Of a stretch of DNA of 64,000 nt, positions 38,478 through 45,789 are shown in pieces. Made by a program: the position numbers and the translations under genes. Positions within the stretch are counted from its first letter, which is position 1. Every line of letters starts with the position of its first letter. This DNA is from Falsiruegeria mediterranea M17 (GTDB lineage: Bacteria; Pseudomonadota; Alphaproteobacteria; Rhodobacterales; Rhodobacteraceae), in assembly GCF_900302455.1 (NCBI RefSeq), contig NZ_ONZG01000002.1:186001-250000 (forward strand), given 5' to 3'. The notes under the pieces are model-generated. The model was given only the letters and a program-made list of their open reading frames with translations. It made no database searches and had not been told where the DNA came from.

Positions 38478-38540
38478 GCATATAGACAATAGTGAAACCA
38501 AGGCACCCACATATAGACAAAATGATGCCTTTCAAAAATA

Positions 38541-38555
38541 TCCCATCTATTCCCA
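38541..38555 (-). promoter_or_regulatory. MraZ-type operator, proximal pair
   Basis: On the minus strand TGGGA-N5-TGGGA, a ten-base period, the spacing known for MraZ-binding repeats in other bacteria. It lies about 440 bases upstream of mraZ. Confidence 0.6.
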
Positions 38556-38663
38556 AAAAAGTTCTGCCATCGGGGACTGAATAGCAAGAAAGCCACGGCA
38601 ATCACCGAAAACACGCGAAATCATCTACTTCTCAAACGCCATCCGAGCCTGCGAAAACAAGCC

Positions 38664-38713
38664 ATCCCATGGTTTCCCACAGCTCCCATGCAATCCCGTA
38701 CCATACATTCCCA
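38664..38713 (-). promoter_or_regulatory. MraZ-type operator cluster, distal
   Basis: Five GGGA cores on the minus strand at 38712-38709, 38697-38694, 38687-38684, 38678-38675 and 38668-38665; four of them are spaced 10, 9 and 10 bases apart and most read TGGGA. This is the repeat pattern bound by MraZ. The start of transcription relative to these sites is unknown. Confidence 0.65.
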
Positions 38714-38991
38714 CCTCTACCCTGGGCAGCTGCATGGCCGGGCGCATCCATCGCCACCGCCCCTAGTAATCGAGTCGACGCCCCCACGCGACCGCGGTTT
38801 TTTTCAAGAGCCAAAACCGCGTCACGCTGCGTAAAAAAACGGCGTTCAATCATGTGTGACAAGAATTCGCCCGCCGCAGGAACGTATCAGGCACATCGAA
38901 ACCCCAATAAAATATGTGTCTTTCGCGAAGTCCGTGATTTTGTGGGACAATCCATGCAATTGCTGCATAGCAGCATTGATCCGGTAAGCTA

Positions 38992-39019
38992 TTGTGCAAT
39001 TGCAGCATTTGCTTATTTT
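38992..39019 (+). promoter_or_regulatory. Candidate promoter of the DUF1127-small RNA operon
   Basis: TTGTGC (38992-38997) and TATTTT (39014-39019) are separated by 16 bases, 60 bases before the DUF1127 start. Just upstream is a palindrome TGCTGC-ATA-GCAGCA and two copies of GCAATTGC. Related operons in Rhodobacter are driven by heat-shock sigma factors RpoHI/RpoHII; I cannot tell from sequence which sigma factor acts here. Confidence 0.35.
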
Positions 39020-39078
39020 CAGTCTCAAGCAAACGCCGCACCGACGCGGCAGAGACGATACGACGATAGGTAAAGATC

Positions 39079-39303
39079 ATGGCTGTCACCAGCGACTACA
39101 CCGCCGCAAAAGGCGCAACATTCTTCGGCTTCTCCTCGCTGATCGAGGCCGCAAAAACTCGCTACATCCGCAACCGGATGTATCGCCAGACTGTAAATGA
39201 GCTGAGCGCCCTGTCGGCGCGTGAACTGGCCGATCTGGGCCTGCACCGCTCGATGATCAAGCGCGTAGCACAGCAGGCTTCGGCCGAATACACCGCACGT
39301 TAA
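39079..39303 (+). CDS. DUF1127 protein heading a CcsR-type small RNA array
   Basis: 74 residues. The C-terminal half carries the DUF1127 pattern (YRQTVNELSALSARELADLGLHRSMI), rich in Arg. In Rhodobacter sphaeroides the small DUF1127 protein RSP_6037 (CcaF1) is described as an RNA-binding protein encoded directly upstream of the CcsR1-4 small RNAs; the present gene has the same position relative to four very similar RNA units. An equivalent role is therefore inferred. The ribosome site is modest (AGGTAAAG). Confidence 0.9.
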   Translation: MAVTSDYTAAKGATFFGFSSLIEAAKTRYIRNRMYRQTVNELSALSARELADLGLHRSMIKRVAQQASAEYTAR

Positions 39304-39322
39304 GCGGAAAAAAGATACTGAA

Positions 39323-39394
39323 TTCAGACTCCTCTCCTCCTCCCTGGGGTCTGAGTTAAGCGGCGGCATCTTCCTCCTCCCTGATGTCGCCGCA
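39323..39394 (+). ncRNA. CcsR/cuckoo-type small RNA, unit 1
   Basis: Two hairpins: TCAGACTCC/GGGGTCTGA (39324-39332, 39346-39354) and GCGGCGGCATC/GATGTCGCCGC (39360-39370, 39383-39393). Both loops are pyrimidine-only and contain CCTCCTCCCT, complementary to Shine-Dalgarno sequences. This is the hallmark of the cuckoo RNA (CcsR) family of Rhodobacterales. It begins 20 bases after the DUF1127 stop and is presumably processed from the same transcript. Confidence 0.85.
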
Positions 39395-39509
39395 CCCAAA
39401 TACCGGCCTTTGATGCCGGAACGCAGATACATCCGGGTCTCTCCTCCTCCCTGACCTTGGATGTTGAAAGCACGCGGTGGCTTCCTCCTCCTCCCTGAAG
39501 CCGCCGCGA
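39395..39509 (+). ncRNA. CcsR/cuckoo-type small RNA, unit 2
   Basis: A short CCGGC/GCCGG stem (39403-39419), then CATCCGGGTC/GACCTTGGATG (39430-39439, 39453-39463) and the 12-base CGCGGTGGCTTC/GAAGCCGCCGCG hairpin (39473-39484, 39497-39508). Both large loops carry CCTCCTCCCT. Unit 3 is close to identical, indicating tandem duplication. Confidence 0.85.
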
Positions 39510-39623
39510 CCTCATACCGGCCTTGGACGCCGGAACGCGGATACATCCAGGTCTCTTCTCCTCCCTGACCCTGGATGTTGAAAGCGCGCGGTGGCTTCGT
39601 CCTCCTCCCTGAAGCCGCCGCGA
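39510..39623 (+). ncRNA. CcsR/cuckoo-type small RNA, unit 3
   Basis: Same plan as unit 2: CCGGC/GCCGG stem, CATCCAGGTC/GACCCTGGATG (39544-39553, 39567-39577) and CGCGGTGGCTTC/GAAGCCGCCGCG (39587-39598, 39611-39622). Loops are TCTTCTCCTCCCT-like and GTCCTCCTCCCT. Paired changes relative to unit 2 keep the stems intact. Confidence 0.85.
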
Positions 39624-39740
39624 CCTCATACCGGGCTCAAACCCGGGTTCGAATACATCGGGGCTCTCCTCCTCCCTGTCTCGATGTTGTCATGAACGGC
39701 GGTTCCCCTCCTCCTCCCTGGGAACCGCCGTTTTTTGTTT
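39624..39740 (+). ncRNA. CcsR/cuckoo-type small RNA, unit 4, with terminator
   Basis: A CCGGG/CCCGG stem, a weaker hairpin ACATCGGGGC with GTCTCGATGT (39655-39664, 39678-39687), and a perfect 13-base hairpin AACGGCGGTTCCC/GGGAACCGCCGTT (39695-39707, 39720-39732) followed by TTTTTT-rich sequence. The last hairpin serves both as CCTCCTCCCT display and as the terminator of the whole operon. Confidence 0.85.
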
Positions 39741-39788
39741 TTGAGCAAGAGTGGTAGACTGGCGGTATCTGCAGCCAGGGAGTTCAAG

Positions 39789-40079
39789 ATGCCCGCCTAT
39801 TTCTTTGCACAGCTGAACATCCACGACCCCGAAGGGTACCAGGAGTACCTAAAGGGGTTCATGCCGATCTTTGAGCGACACCAGGGGCGCATGCTTACGG
39901 TTTCATCCAAAACCGTCGACCGTGTCGAAGGGGAATGGCCCGAGGGCGGTGTGGTGTTGATGGAGTTTCCAGACCTGGAAACCGCCTATGCGTGGAAAAA
40001 CGACCCCGAATATGTCAAGCTTGCGCGCATTCGGCACGCAACGGCTTCAACCAACGCAATCATAGTAGACGGGCTTTAG
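39789..40079 (+). CDS. DUF1330 family protein
   Basis: 96 residues forming a ferredoxin-like dimeric alpha/beta barrel fold by family. The conserved pattern MPAYFFAQLNIHDPEGYQEY and WPEGGVVLMEFPDLETAYAW is typical of DUF1330. Function is not established. The ATG at 39789 has CAGGGAG upstream. It converges with the helicase gene, overlapping its stop by four bases. Confidence 0.88.
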   Translation: MPAYFFAQLNIHDPEGYQEYLKGFMPIFERHQGRMLTVSSKTVDRVEGEWPEGGVVLMEFPDLETAYAWKNDPEYVKLARIRHATASTNAIIVDGL

Positions 40080-42496
40080 AACGGCACATCGTCGCTGGCG
40101 GACAGGAACTTGGCCACGACCTTTTTGGTGCCTGCCTTTTCGAAATCGATCTCAAGCTTGTCGCCCTCAATCCCGATCACCGCGCCGTATCCAAATTTCT
40201 GGTGAAACACGCGCTCGCCAAGCGTGAAGCTGGATACCGCGTTCAGATCAATCACCGTGTTACGGCTTTCCTTGGGTTGCGACAGGCCCCGCTGCCCCTG
40301 CCGGGCCTGCAGGCGCTTCCAGCCCGGAGAGTTGTAGACATTCGCCTCGGCCGCGCGCGTTTCGATGCCTTGAGAACTGACGCCGCCCGCACCACCACCA
40401 TACAGGCCGGATGGGGTTAGGACATCAACGTGATCCTCTGGCAGTTCATCGACAAATCGCGATGGCATGGAGTTCTGCCATTGCCCGAACACCCGCCGAT
40501 TGGCTGCGAAGGAGATCGTGCACAACTCTTCGGCGCGGGTGATGCCCACGTAAGCCAGGCGGCGTTCCTCTTCGAGGCCCTTGAGACCGGATTCGTCCAT
40601 CGAACGCTGCGAGGGGAACAGGCCATCCTCCCACCCTGGCAAAAAGACGGCCGGGAATTCCAAGCCCTTGGCCGCGTGCAGGGTCATGATCGACACCTTG
40701 GCGCCATCTGATTCCTGCTCGTTGTCCATCACCAGGCTGACATGTTCCAGGAACCCTTGCAGGTTCTCGAAATTGTCGAGCTGGTTCACCAGTTCCTTGA
40801 GGTTCTCCAGCCGCCCCGGTGCTTCGGGCGTTTTGGTGTTCTGCCACATGGTCGTATAGCCGGATTCGTCCAGGATGATCTGGGCCAGCTCGATGTGGCT
40901 GACCTCGGGCTGGCCAAACGCCAACTGCGGCTCGACCCCGTCGTCGATCACCTCATCTTCATTGGCCTCGATCACAGGTCCGCGGGTCATCGACCGCCAG
41001 CGGGCCAGATCTTCGACCAGTTTACGCAAGGCACCTGCGCCCTTGCCCTTGATCAACCCTTGCTCCAGCGCAATCCGCGCGCCATCGACCAATGACACCC
41101 CGCTTGAGCGCGCTGCAATCTGAATGGTTTGCTGCGCCTTGTCGCCCAGGCCACGCTTGGGTGTGTTGACGATACGTTCGAATGCCAGATCATCGTCGGG
41201 CGAGACCACCAACCGGAAATACGCCATGGCATCGCGAATCTCCAACCGCTCATAGAACCGCGGGCCGCCGATCACCCGGTACGGCAGACCAATGGTCAGA
41301 AACCGGTCCTCGAACGCGCGCATCTGGTGCGAGGCGCGCACGAGAATCGCAATATCATCCAGGCTGAAAGAGCGCATGCCGCGGGTGCCGCCTTGCATGG
41401 CGTCAATCTCTTCGCCAATCCAACGCGCCTCTTCCTCGCCGTCCCAATGGCCGATCAGACGAACCTTTTCGCCCTCATCGGCTTCGGTCCAAAGCTCTTT
41501 GCCCAATCGGTCCGCGTTGCCGCGAATGACGTTCGAAGCAGCGGCCAGGATATGCGGGGTCGATCGATAGTTCTGTTCCAGCCGCACCACGTGGGCGCCC
41601 GGGAAGTCCTTTTCAAAGCGCAGGATGTTGCCAACCTCGGCCCCACGCCAGCCATAGATCGACTGATCGTCATCGCCGACACAACAGATGTTCTTGTGTG
41701 CCCCCGCCAGCAGCCGCAGCCACAGATACTGGGCCACGTTGGTATCCTGATATTCGTCCACCATGATGTAGCGGAACCAGCGCTGATACTGCTCGAGCAC
41801 GTCCGGATGCGCTTGGAAGATCGTGACGACATGCAAGAGCAGATCGCCGAAATCGACCGCGTTGAGCTCCTTCAGGCGGGTTTGGTACTGCGCGTATAGT
41901 TCCACGCCTTTGTTGTTATAGGCCGCGGCATCACCTGCGGGCACCTTGCCCGGTGTCAGTGCGCGGTTCTTCCAGCCGTCGATCACATTCAACAACAGCC
42001 GCGCAGGCCAGCGTTTGTCGTCGATCCCTGCCGCCTGCACCAGCTGTTTGATCAGGCGCAGCTGGTCGTCGGTATCCAGAATCGTGAAGTTCGACTTGAG
42101 CCCCGCAAGCTCGGCATGGCGGCGCAGCAGCTTGACGCAGATCGAGTGGAACGTGCCCAGCCACGGCATCCCTTCGGCCGGTTGCCCCAGCATACGGCCA
42201 ACGCGGTTCTTCATCTCGCGCGCGGCTTTATTGGTAAAGGTCACCGCCAGAATCTCGTTCGGGCGCGCCTTGTGCGTGTTGAGCAGATGCACGATGCGCG
42301 TGGTCAACGCCTTGGTCTTGCCTGTGCCGGCACCAGCCAGCATCAGCACCGGTCCATCCAGCATCTCGACCGCTTCGCGCTGCGCCGGGTTGAGGTCGTC
42401 CAAATACGGCACAGGCCGCGCGGCCATGGCGCGCGCGGACAAGGATGGCTGCTGTGCGGCGCCTTCAAAGGCGTCCATTTCATCGAAACTGCTCAT
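40076..42496 (-). CDS. uvrD: UvrD/PcrA-type DNA helicase
   Basis: 3'-5' superfamily 1 helicase of DNA repair and replication restart. 806 residues. Walker A AGAGTGKTKAL (~residues 54-64), VDEYQDTN (motif II), QNYRST (motif IV), VSIMTLHAAKGLEFP and AYVGITRAEE (motifs V-VI) are all present. The C-terminal ~50 residues form the Tudor-like element that starts GERVFHQKFGYGAV. The gene stands alone, divergent from the diguanylate cyclase gene. Confidence 0.95.
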   Translation of the reverse strand: MSSFDEMDAFEGAAQQPSLSARAMAARPVPYLDDLNPAQREAVEMLDGPVLMLAGAGTGKTKALTTRIVHLLNTHKARPNEILAVTFTNKAAREMKNRVGRMLGQPAEGMPWLGTFHSICVKLLRRHAELAGLKSNFTILDTDDQLRLIKQLVQAAGIDDKRWPARLLLNVIDGWKNRALTPGKVPAGDAAAYNNKGVELYAQYQTRLKELNAVDFGDLLLHVVTIFQAHPDVLEQYQRWFRYIMVDEYQDTNVAQYLWLRLLAGAHKNICCVGDDDQSIYGWRGAEVGNILRFEKDFPGAHVVRLEQNYRSTPHILAAASNVIRGNADRLGKELWTEADEGEKVRLIGHWDGEEEARWIGEEIDAMQGGTRGMRSFSLDDIAILVRASHQMRAFEDRFLTIGLPYRVIGGPRFYERLEIRDAMAYFRLVVSPDDDLAFERIVNTPKRGLGDKAQQTIQIAARSSGVSLVDGARIALEQGLIKGKGAGALRKLVEDLARWRSMTRGPVIEANEDEVIDDGVEPQLAFGQPEVSHIELAQIILDESGYTTMWQNTKTPEAPGRLENLKELVNQLDNFENLQGFLEHVSLVMDNEQESDGAKVSIMTLHAAKGLEFPAVFLPGWEDGLFPSQRSMDESGLKGLEEERRLAYVGITRAEELCTISFAANRRVFGQWQNSMPSRFVDELPEDHVDVLTPSGLYGGGAGGVSSQGIETRAAEANVYNSPGWKRLQARQGQRGLSQPKESRNTVIDLNAVSSFTLGERVFHQKFGYGAVIGIEGDKLEIDFEKAGTKKVVAKFLSASDDVPF

Positions 42497-42685
42497 ACCC
42501 GCAAAGTAATTCGGAATTTACCAGAGGGAAAGGGTTTGTTCACGTCCTGTTCGCAATAACCGTGCAATTTATGCAGAATTTGCACGATCCTGTGTTCCGG
42601 TGAGAGCGGGCTACAGGCCGATCGTTAACCTCATATCAATCTCTGTTTCACATGGTCTCAGATGGAAATACGGGAGCGCGGAACG

Positions 42686-44449
42686 ATGACGACGGAATAC
42701 AAGGCTTTGGCTGCACAGCAGTTGAAGTGGGCCAGCGCGGGCATTTTGCTAATTGCAATGATCGTGACGGCCGCATGGGGTGTCTACACTCTACCAACCC
42801 CGATCGTCGACGGCATGCTCGAAGCGGACATTCGCAAACAGTCCGAAATGTGGAAGCGCCGTGTGTTGCTGCATATTGAAAGCCCCGAGGCAACGTTTCA
42901 AACCAGTTTGATGGATGCTCATGATCAGGAGTTCCTGGAACTCATGCCCGAAGCTTCGGATGTGTACCGGTTCAAACTCTTCCACGCTGACGGCACTGTA
43001 TTCTGGTCCACCCGGCCGTCGGACATCGGCTCGACCAACACCAAATCCTACTTTTCCAGCACTTTGAAGAACGGCGAGGTCTACTATACCCATGAGGAGG
43101 TACCGGCCTCGGAAATCGACGATTTGATCCTGCATTCCGGCCTGGTTGATACGAGAATGGATCACCATGTGGCCGAAGTGTTCGTTCCAGTCATGCAAAA
43201 CAACAAATTTCTGGGCGCGATCGAGTTCTACACCGACATCACTGAGCTGCGTGAAACCTTCATCTGGCGGGTTCGATTGCTGCTTGGCGCGTTGTGCGGT
43301 GTCGCTCTGACCGCGATGACCATTGTGACTTTGGTGCTGTTTCGCACCAACCGCAATCAGGTCAACGCGCTGCGTGCCCGCTCACAAAACGAACGCGAGC
43401 TGATGGACGAGCAACTGCGCCTGGCGCGCGAGGTTCGTCTGTTGGGAGAGTTGAATGAATGGCTGCAATCCAGCCGATCTCTGGAAGAGCTGTTCGACAT
43501 GGTTGCCAAGTTCATGACGCATATTCTGCCCGATGCCGAGGGGAGTGTTTACGTCTACTCCAACTCACGCGACGTGTTGGACGGCAGCGCCAGTTGGAAT
43601 GGCGGCACGCATAAGGACCATATCCATCCCGATGGCTGTTGGGGGCTGCGTCGCGGACGGACCTACGAGTATGGCGCCACCGAGGTGGATTTTGTCTGCG
43701 AACACGCCGAGCCGCACGATGGTCGACCCTACTTCTGCTTTCCGATCCTGGCGCATGGGGAAACTGTTGGCCTGATGCATTTGCGGTCGCAACATGACAG
43801 CGAAGAGCAGTTTGCCCAGAACAAGAAACTGGCCCAGATGTGCGCGGAACAGATCAGCATGGCCATCGCAAATGTGCGGATGCGCGACCAACTGCACGAC
43901 CAATCCGTGCGGGACCCGCTCACCGGCCTGTACAACCGACGCCACATGACCGATCAACTGCGCAAACTGATTTCGCGCAGCCAGGCCAGCGGAGCGCCGG
44001 TCAGCTTGATCGCGGTCGACGTGGATCACTTCAAGAAGTTCAATGACAACCACGGTCACGATGCAGGCGACATGGTGCTGCGCGCCGTGGGATCGGTACT
44101 GCAGCAATCCTGTGACGGCGATGAAATTGCGTGCCGCATGGGCGGTGAGGAATTCACCCTGATCTTGCCCGGCAGCAGCCCGTCCGAAGTGCAGGGCCGC
44201 GCCGAAAAACTGCGTAAAGCGGTCGAGGACATCGCCGTACGTTACGGAGAGAAGACACTGCCGCGCATCACGATTTCCCTTGGGATCGCGCATTACCCGA
44301 CCCACGGCACCATGCCTCAGGACCTGATGCGCTCAGCAGATGACGCGCTTTATGACGCCAAGGCCAAAGGGCGCAATCAGGTGCGCATCGCGGCCTTGGC
44401 GCATCAGGCCGAAGACAACAAAGAACACCCTCAAATCGCGGCGGAATAA
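42686..44449 (+). CDS. Membrane-bound diguanylate cyclase (Cache-like, GAF, GGDEF)
   Basis: Makes cyclic di-GMP. 587 residues: transmembrane helix ~17-37, an extracytoplasmic sensor of ~160 residues resembling Cache/PAS, a second helix ~205-226, a short coiled coil, a GAF-like domain (~250-400) with several Cys and His, and a GGDEF domain from DPLTGLYNRR (~410). The active site reads RMGGEEF (~488), which is compatible with activity. No RxxD product-inhibition site precedes it. I prefer the ATG at 42686 (GGGAG nine bases upstream) to one at 42662. Confidence 0.9.
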   Translation: MTTEYKALAAQQLKWASAGILLIAMIVTAAWGVYTLPTPIVDGMLEADIRKQSEMWKRRVLLHIESPEATFQTSLMDAHDQEFLELMPEASDVYRFKLFHADGTVFWSTRPSDIGSTNTKSYFSSTLKNGEVYYTHEEVPASEIDDLILHSGLVDTRMDHHVAEVFVPVMQNNKFLGAIEFYTDITELRETFIWRVRLLLGALCGVALTAMTIVTLVLFRTNRNQVNALRARSQNERELMDEQLRLAREVRLLGELNEWLQSSRSLEELFDMVAKFMTHILPDAEGSVYVYSNSRDVLDGSASWNGGTHKDHIHPDGCWGLRRGRTYEYGATEVDFVCEHAEPHDGRPYFCFPILAHGETVGLMHLRSQHDSEEQFAQNKKLAQMCAEQISMAIANVRMRDQLHDQSVRDPLTGLYNRRHMTDQLRKLISRSQASGAPVSLIAVDVDHFKKFNDNHGHDAGDMVLRAVGSVLQQSCDGDEIACRMGGEEFTLILPGSSPSEVQGRAEKLRKAVEDIAVRYGEKTLPRITISLGIAHYPTHGTMPQDLMRSADDALYDAKAKGRNQVRIAALAHQAEDNKEHPQIAAE

Positions 44450-44493
44450 AGCCAGGCGCTTGCAGAATCGCCCGTTGCAGCCGATCAATCGGC

Positions 44494-45651
44494 ATGGATC
44501 TGCACAGCACCTATCCCGGCGTCATGGACTTGAAGTGGCGCGCCAAGCGCAGGCTTCCCAAGTTTGTTTGGGAATACCTGGACAGCGGCACGGGGGGCGA
44601 AGCCACCAAAGCCCGTAACCGAAAGGCGCTCGACCGGATCGGGTTTGATCCTTCGATCTTGCATGGCGCCCTGGAATGCGACCTGTCGACCCGCCTGCTG
44701 GGGCAGGAGTTCCACCTGCCCTTTGGCGTCGCCCCGATCGGCATGTCCGGCCTGATCTGGCCCGGGGCCGAACCGCTGCTGGCGCGGGCCGCCGCCCAGG
44801 CCGGGGTGCCCTATACGCTGTCGACCGTGGCCAGCCGCAGCCCCGAAGAGCTGGCGCCGCACCTAGGATCGCATGCCTGGTTCCAACTGTATCCGCCCAA
44901 AAGCCCCGAAATCCGCCAAGATGTCTTGAACCGCGCCCGTGATGCAGGGTTTTCTACGCTGGTGCTGACCGTGGACATACCGGTTGCTTCGCGCCGCGAA
45001 CGTCAGACGCGCTCGGGGCTGACACAGCCGCCCAAGCTGTCCCCGCGCCTGCTGGCCCAGATCGCACGGCGTCCCGCCTGGGCCATAGGCATGATGCAAG
45101 AAGTGATCCGGGATGGCATGCCGCGTATGCGAACACTGGACAAATACGTCACCAAGCAGCTGAACCTGCCCCCCACTGCGCACATCGGATACCTGCTGCG
45201 CACCTCACCGGACATGGACTACGTCAAATGGCTACGCGATCATTGGGACGGTCCATTTATCATCAAGGGCGTGATGCGCGCCGAGGACGCCGAGCCTCTG
45301 GAGCGTGCAGGCATCGATGCCCTATGGGTGTCAAATCATGCGGGCCGTCAGTTTGACGGGGCTCCTGCTTCGATTGAAGCTTTGCCTGCAATCCGGGCCG
45401 CGACACAGCTGCCGCTCATCTTTGACAGTGGTGTCGAGAGCGGCTTGGACATCCTGCGCGCCATCGCCTCTGGCGCCGATTTCGTGATGCTGGGGCGAGC
45501 GGTTCACTTTGCACTTGCAGCATTGGGCGCATGCGGACCGGCCCATGTGATCGATGTGCTGAAACAGGACCTGATCGCCAATATGGGCCAGATCGGAGCG
45601 CCCTCCCTTTCGGATTTGCCACCACACCGAATCCTTCCAGAGCTGACCTGA
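44494..45651 (+). CDS. FMN-dependent alpha-hydroxy-acid dehydrogenase (LldD-like)
   Basis: Oxidises L-lactate or a related 2-hydroxy acid. 385 residues forming a TIM barrel. FMN/substrate residues appear in PIGMSGLIWPGAE, FQLYPPK, TVDIPVASRRE, FIIKGVM, and the catalytic histidine in SNHAGRQFDG, with the phosphate site in DSGVESGLDIL and MLGRAVHFAL. SNHAGR in place of the usual SNHGGR is a mild change next to the catalytic base. Stands between the cyclase (44 bases) and pyruvate carboxylase genes. Confidence 0.9.
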   Translation: MDLHSTYPGVMDLKWRAKRRLPKFVWEYLDSGTGGEATKARNRKALDRIGFDPSILHGALECDLSTRLLGQEFHLPFGVAPIGMSGLIWPGAEPLLARAAAQAGVPYTLSTVASRSPEELAPHLGSHAWFQLYPPKSPEIRQDVLNRARDAGFSTLVLTVDIPVASRRERQTRSGLTQPPKLSPRLLAQIARRPAWAIGMMQEVIRDGMPRMRTLDKYVTKQLNLPPTAHIGYLLRTSPDMDYVKWLRDHWDGPFIIKGVMRAEDAEPLERAGIDALWVSNHAGRQFDGAPASIEALPAIRAATQLPLIFDSGVESGLDILRAIASGADFVMLGRAVHFALAALGACGPAHVIDVLKQDLIANMGQIGAPSLSDLPPHRILPELT

Positions 45652-45789
45652 AGACGAAACCAATCACTGCACTGCAGAAAAAACGGCGTTTGCGAGCGAT
45701 AACATGCCGGTTCTACCCAGAACTACCCATATACGTATGCTTATTGTCCGCCTAAAACCCACGCCCAACGAAGAGAGCCGGGACTTGCC

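Noticed and set aside
38632-38862. 76-codon minus-strand frame upstream of mraZ
   Set aside because: It covers the TGGGA repeats, has no ribosome site and no family resemblance; better explained as regulatory DNA.
39323-39740. CRISPR-like array of repeats downstream of DUF1127
   Set aside because: The repeated element is a loop sequence within variable inverted stems and not a constant repeat with unique spacers; no cas genes are present. The small RNA reading fits much better.
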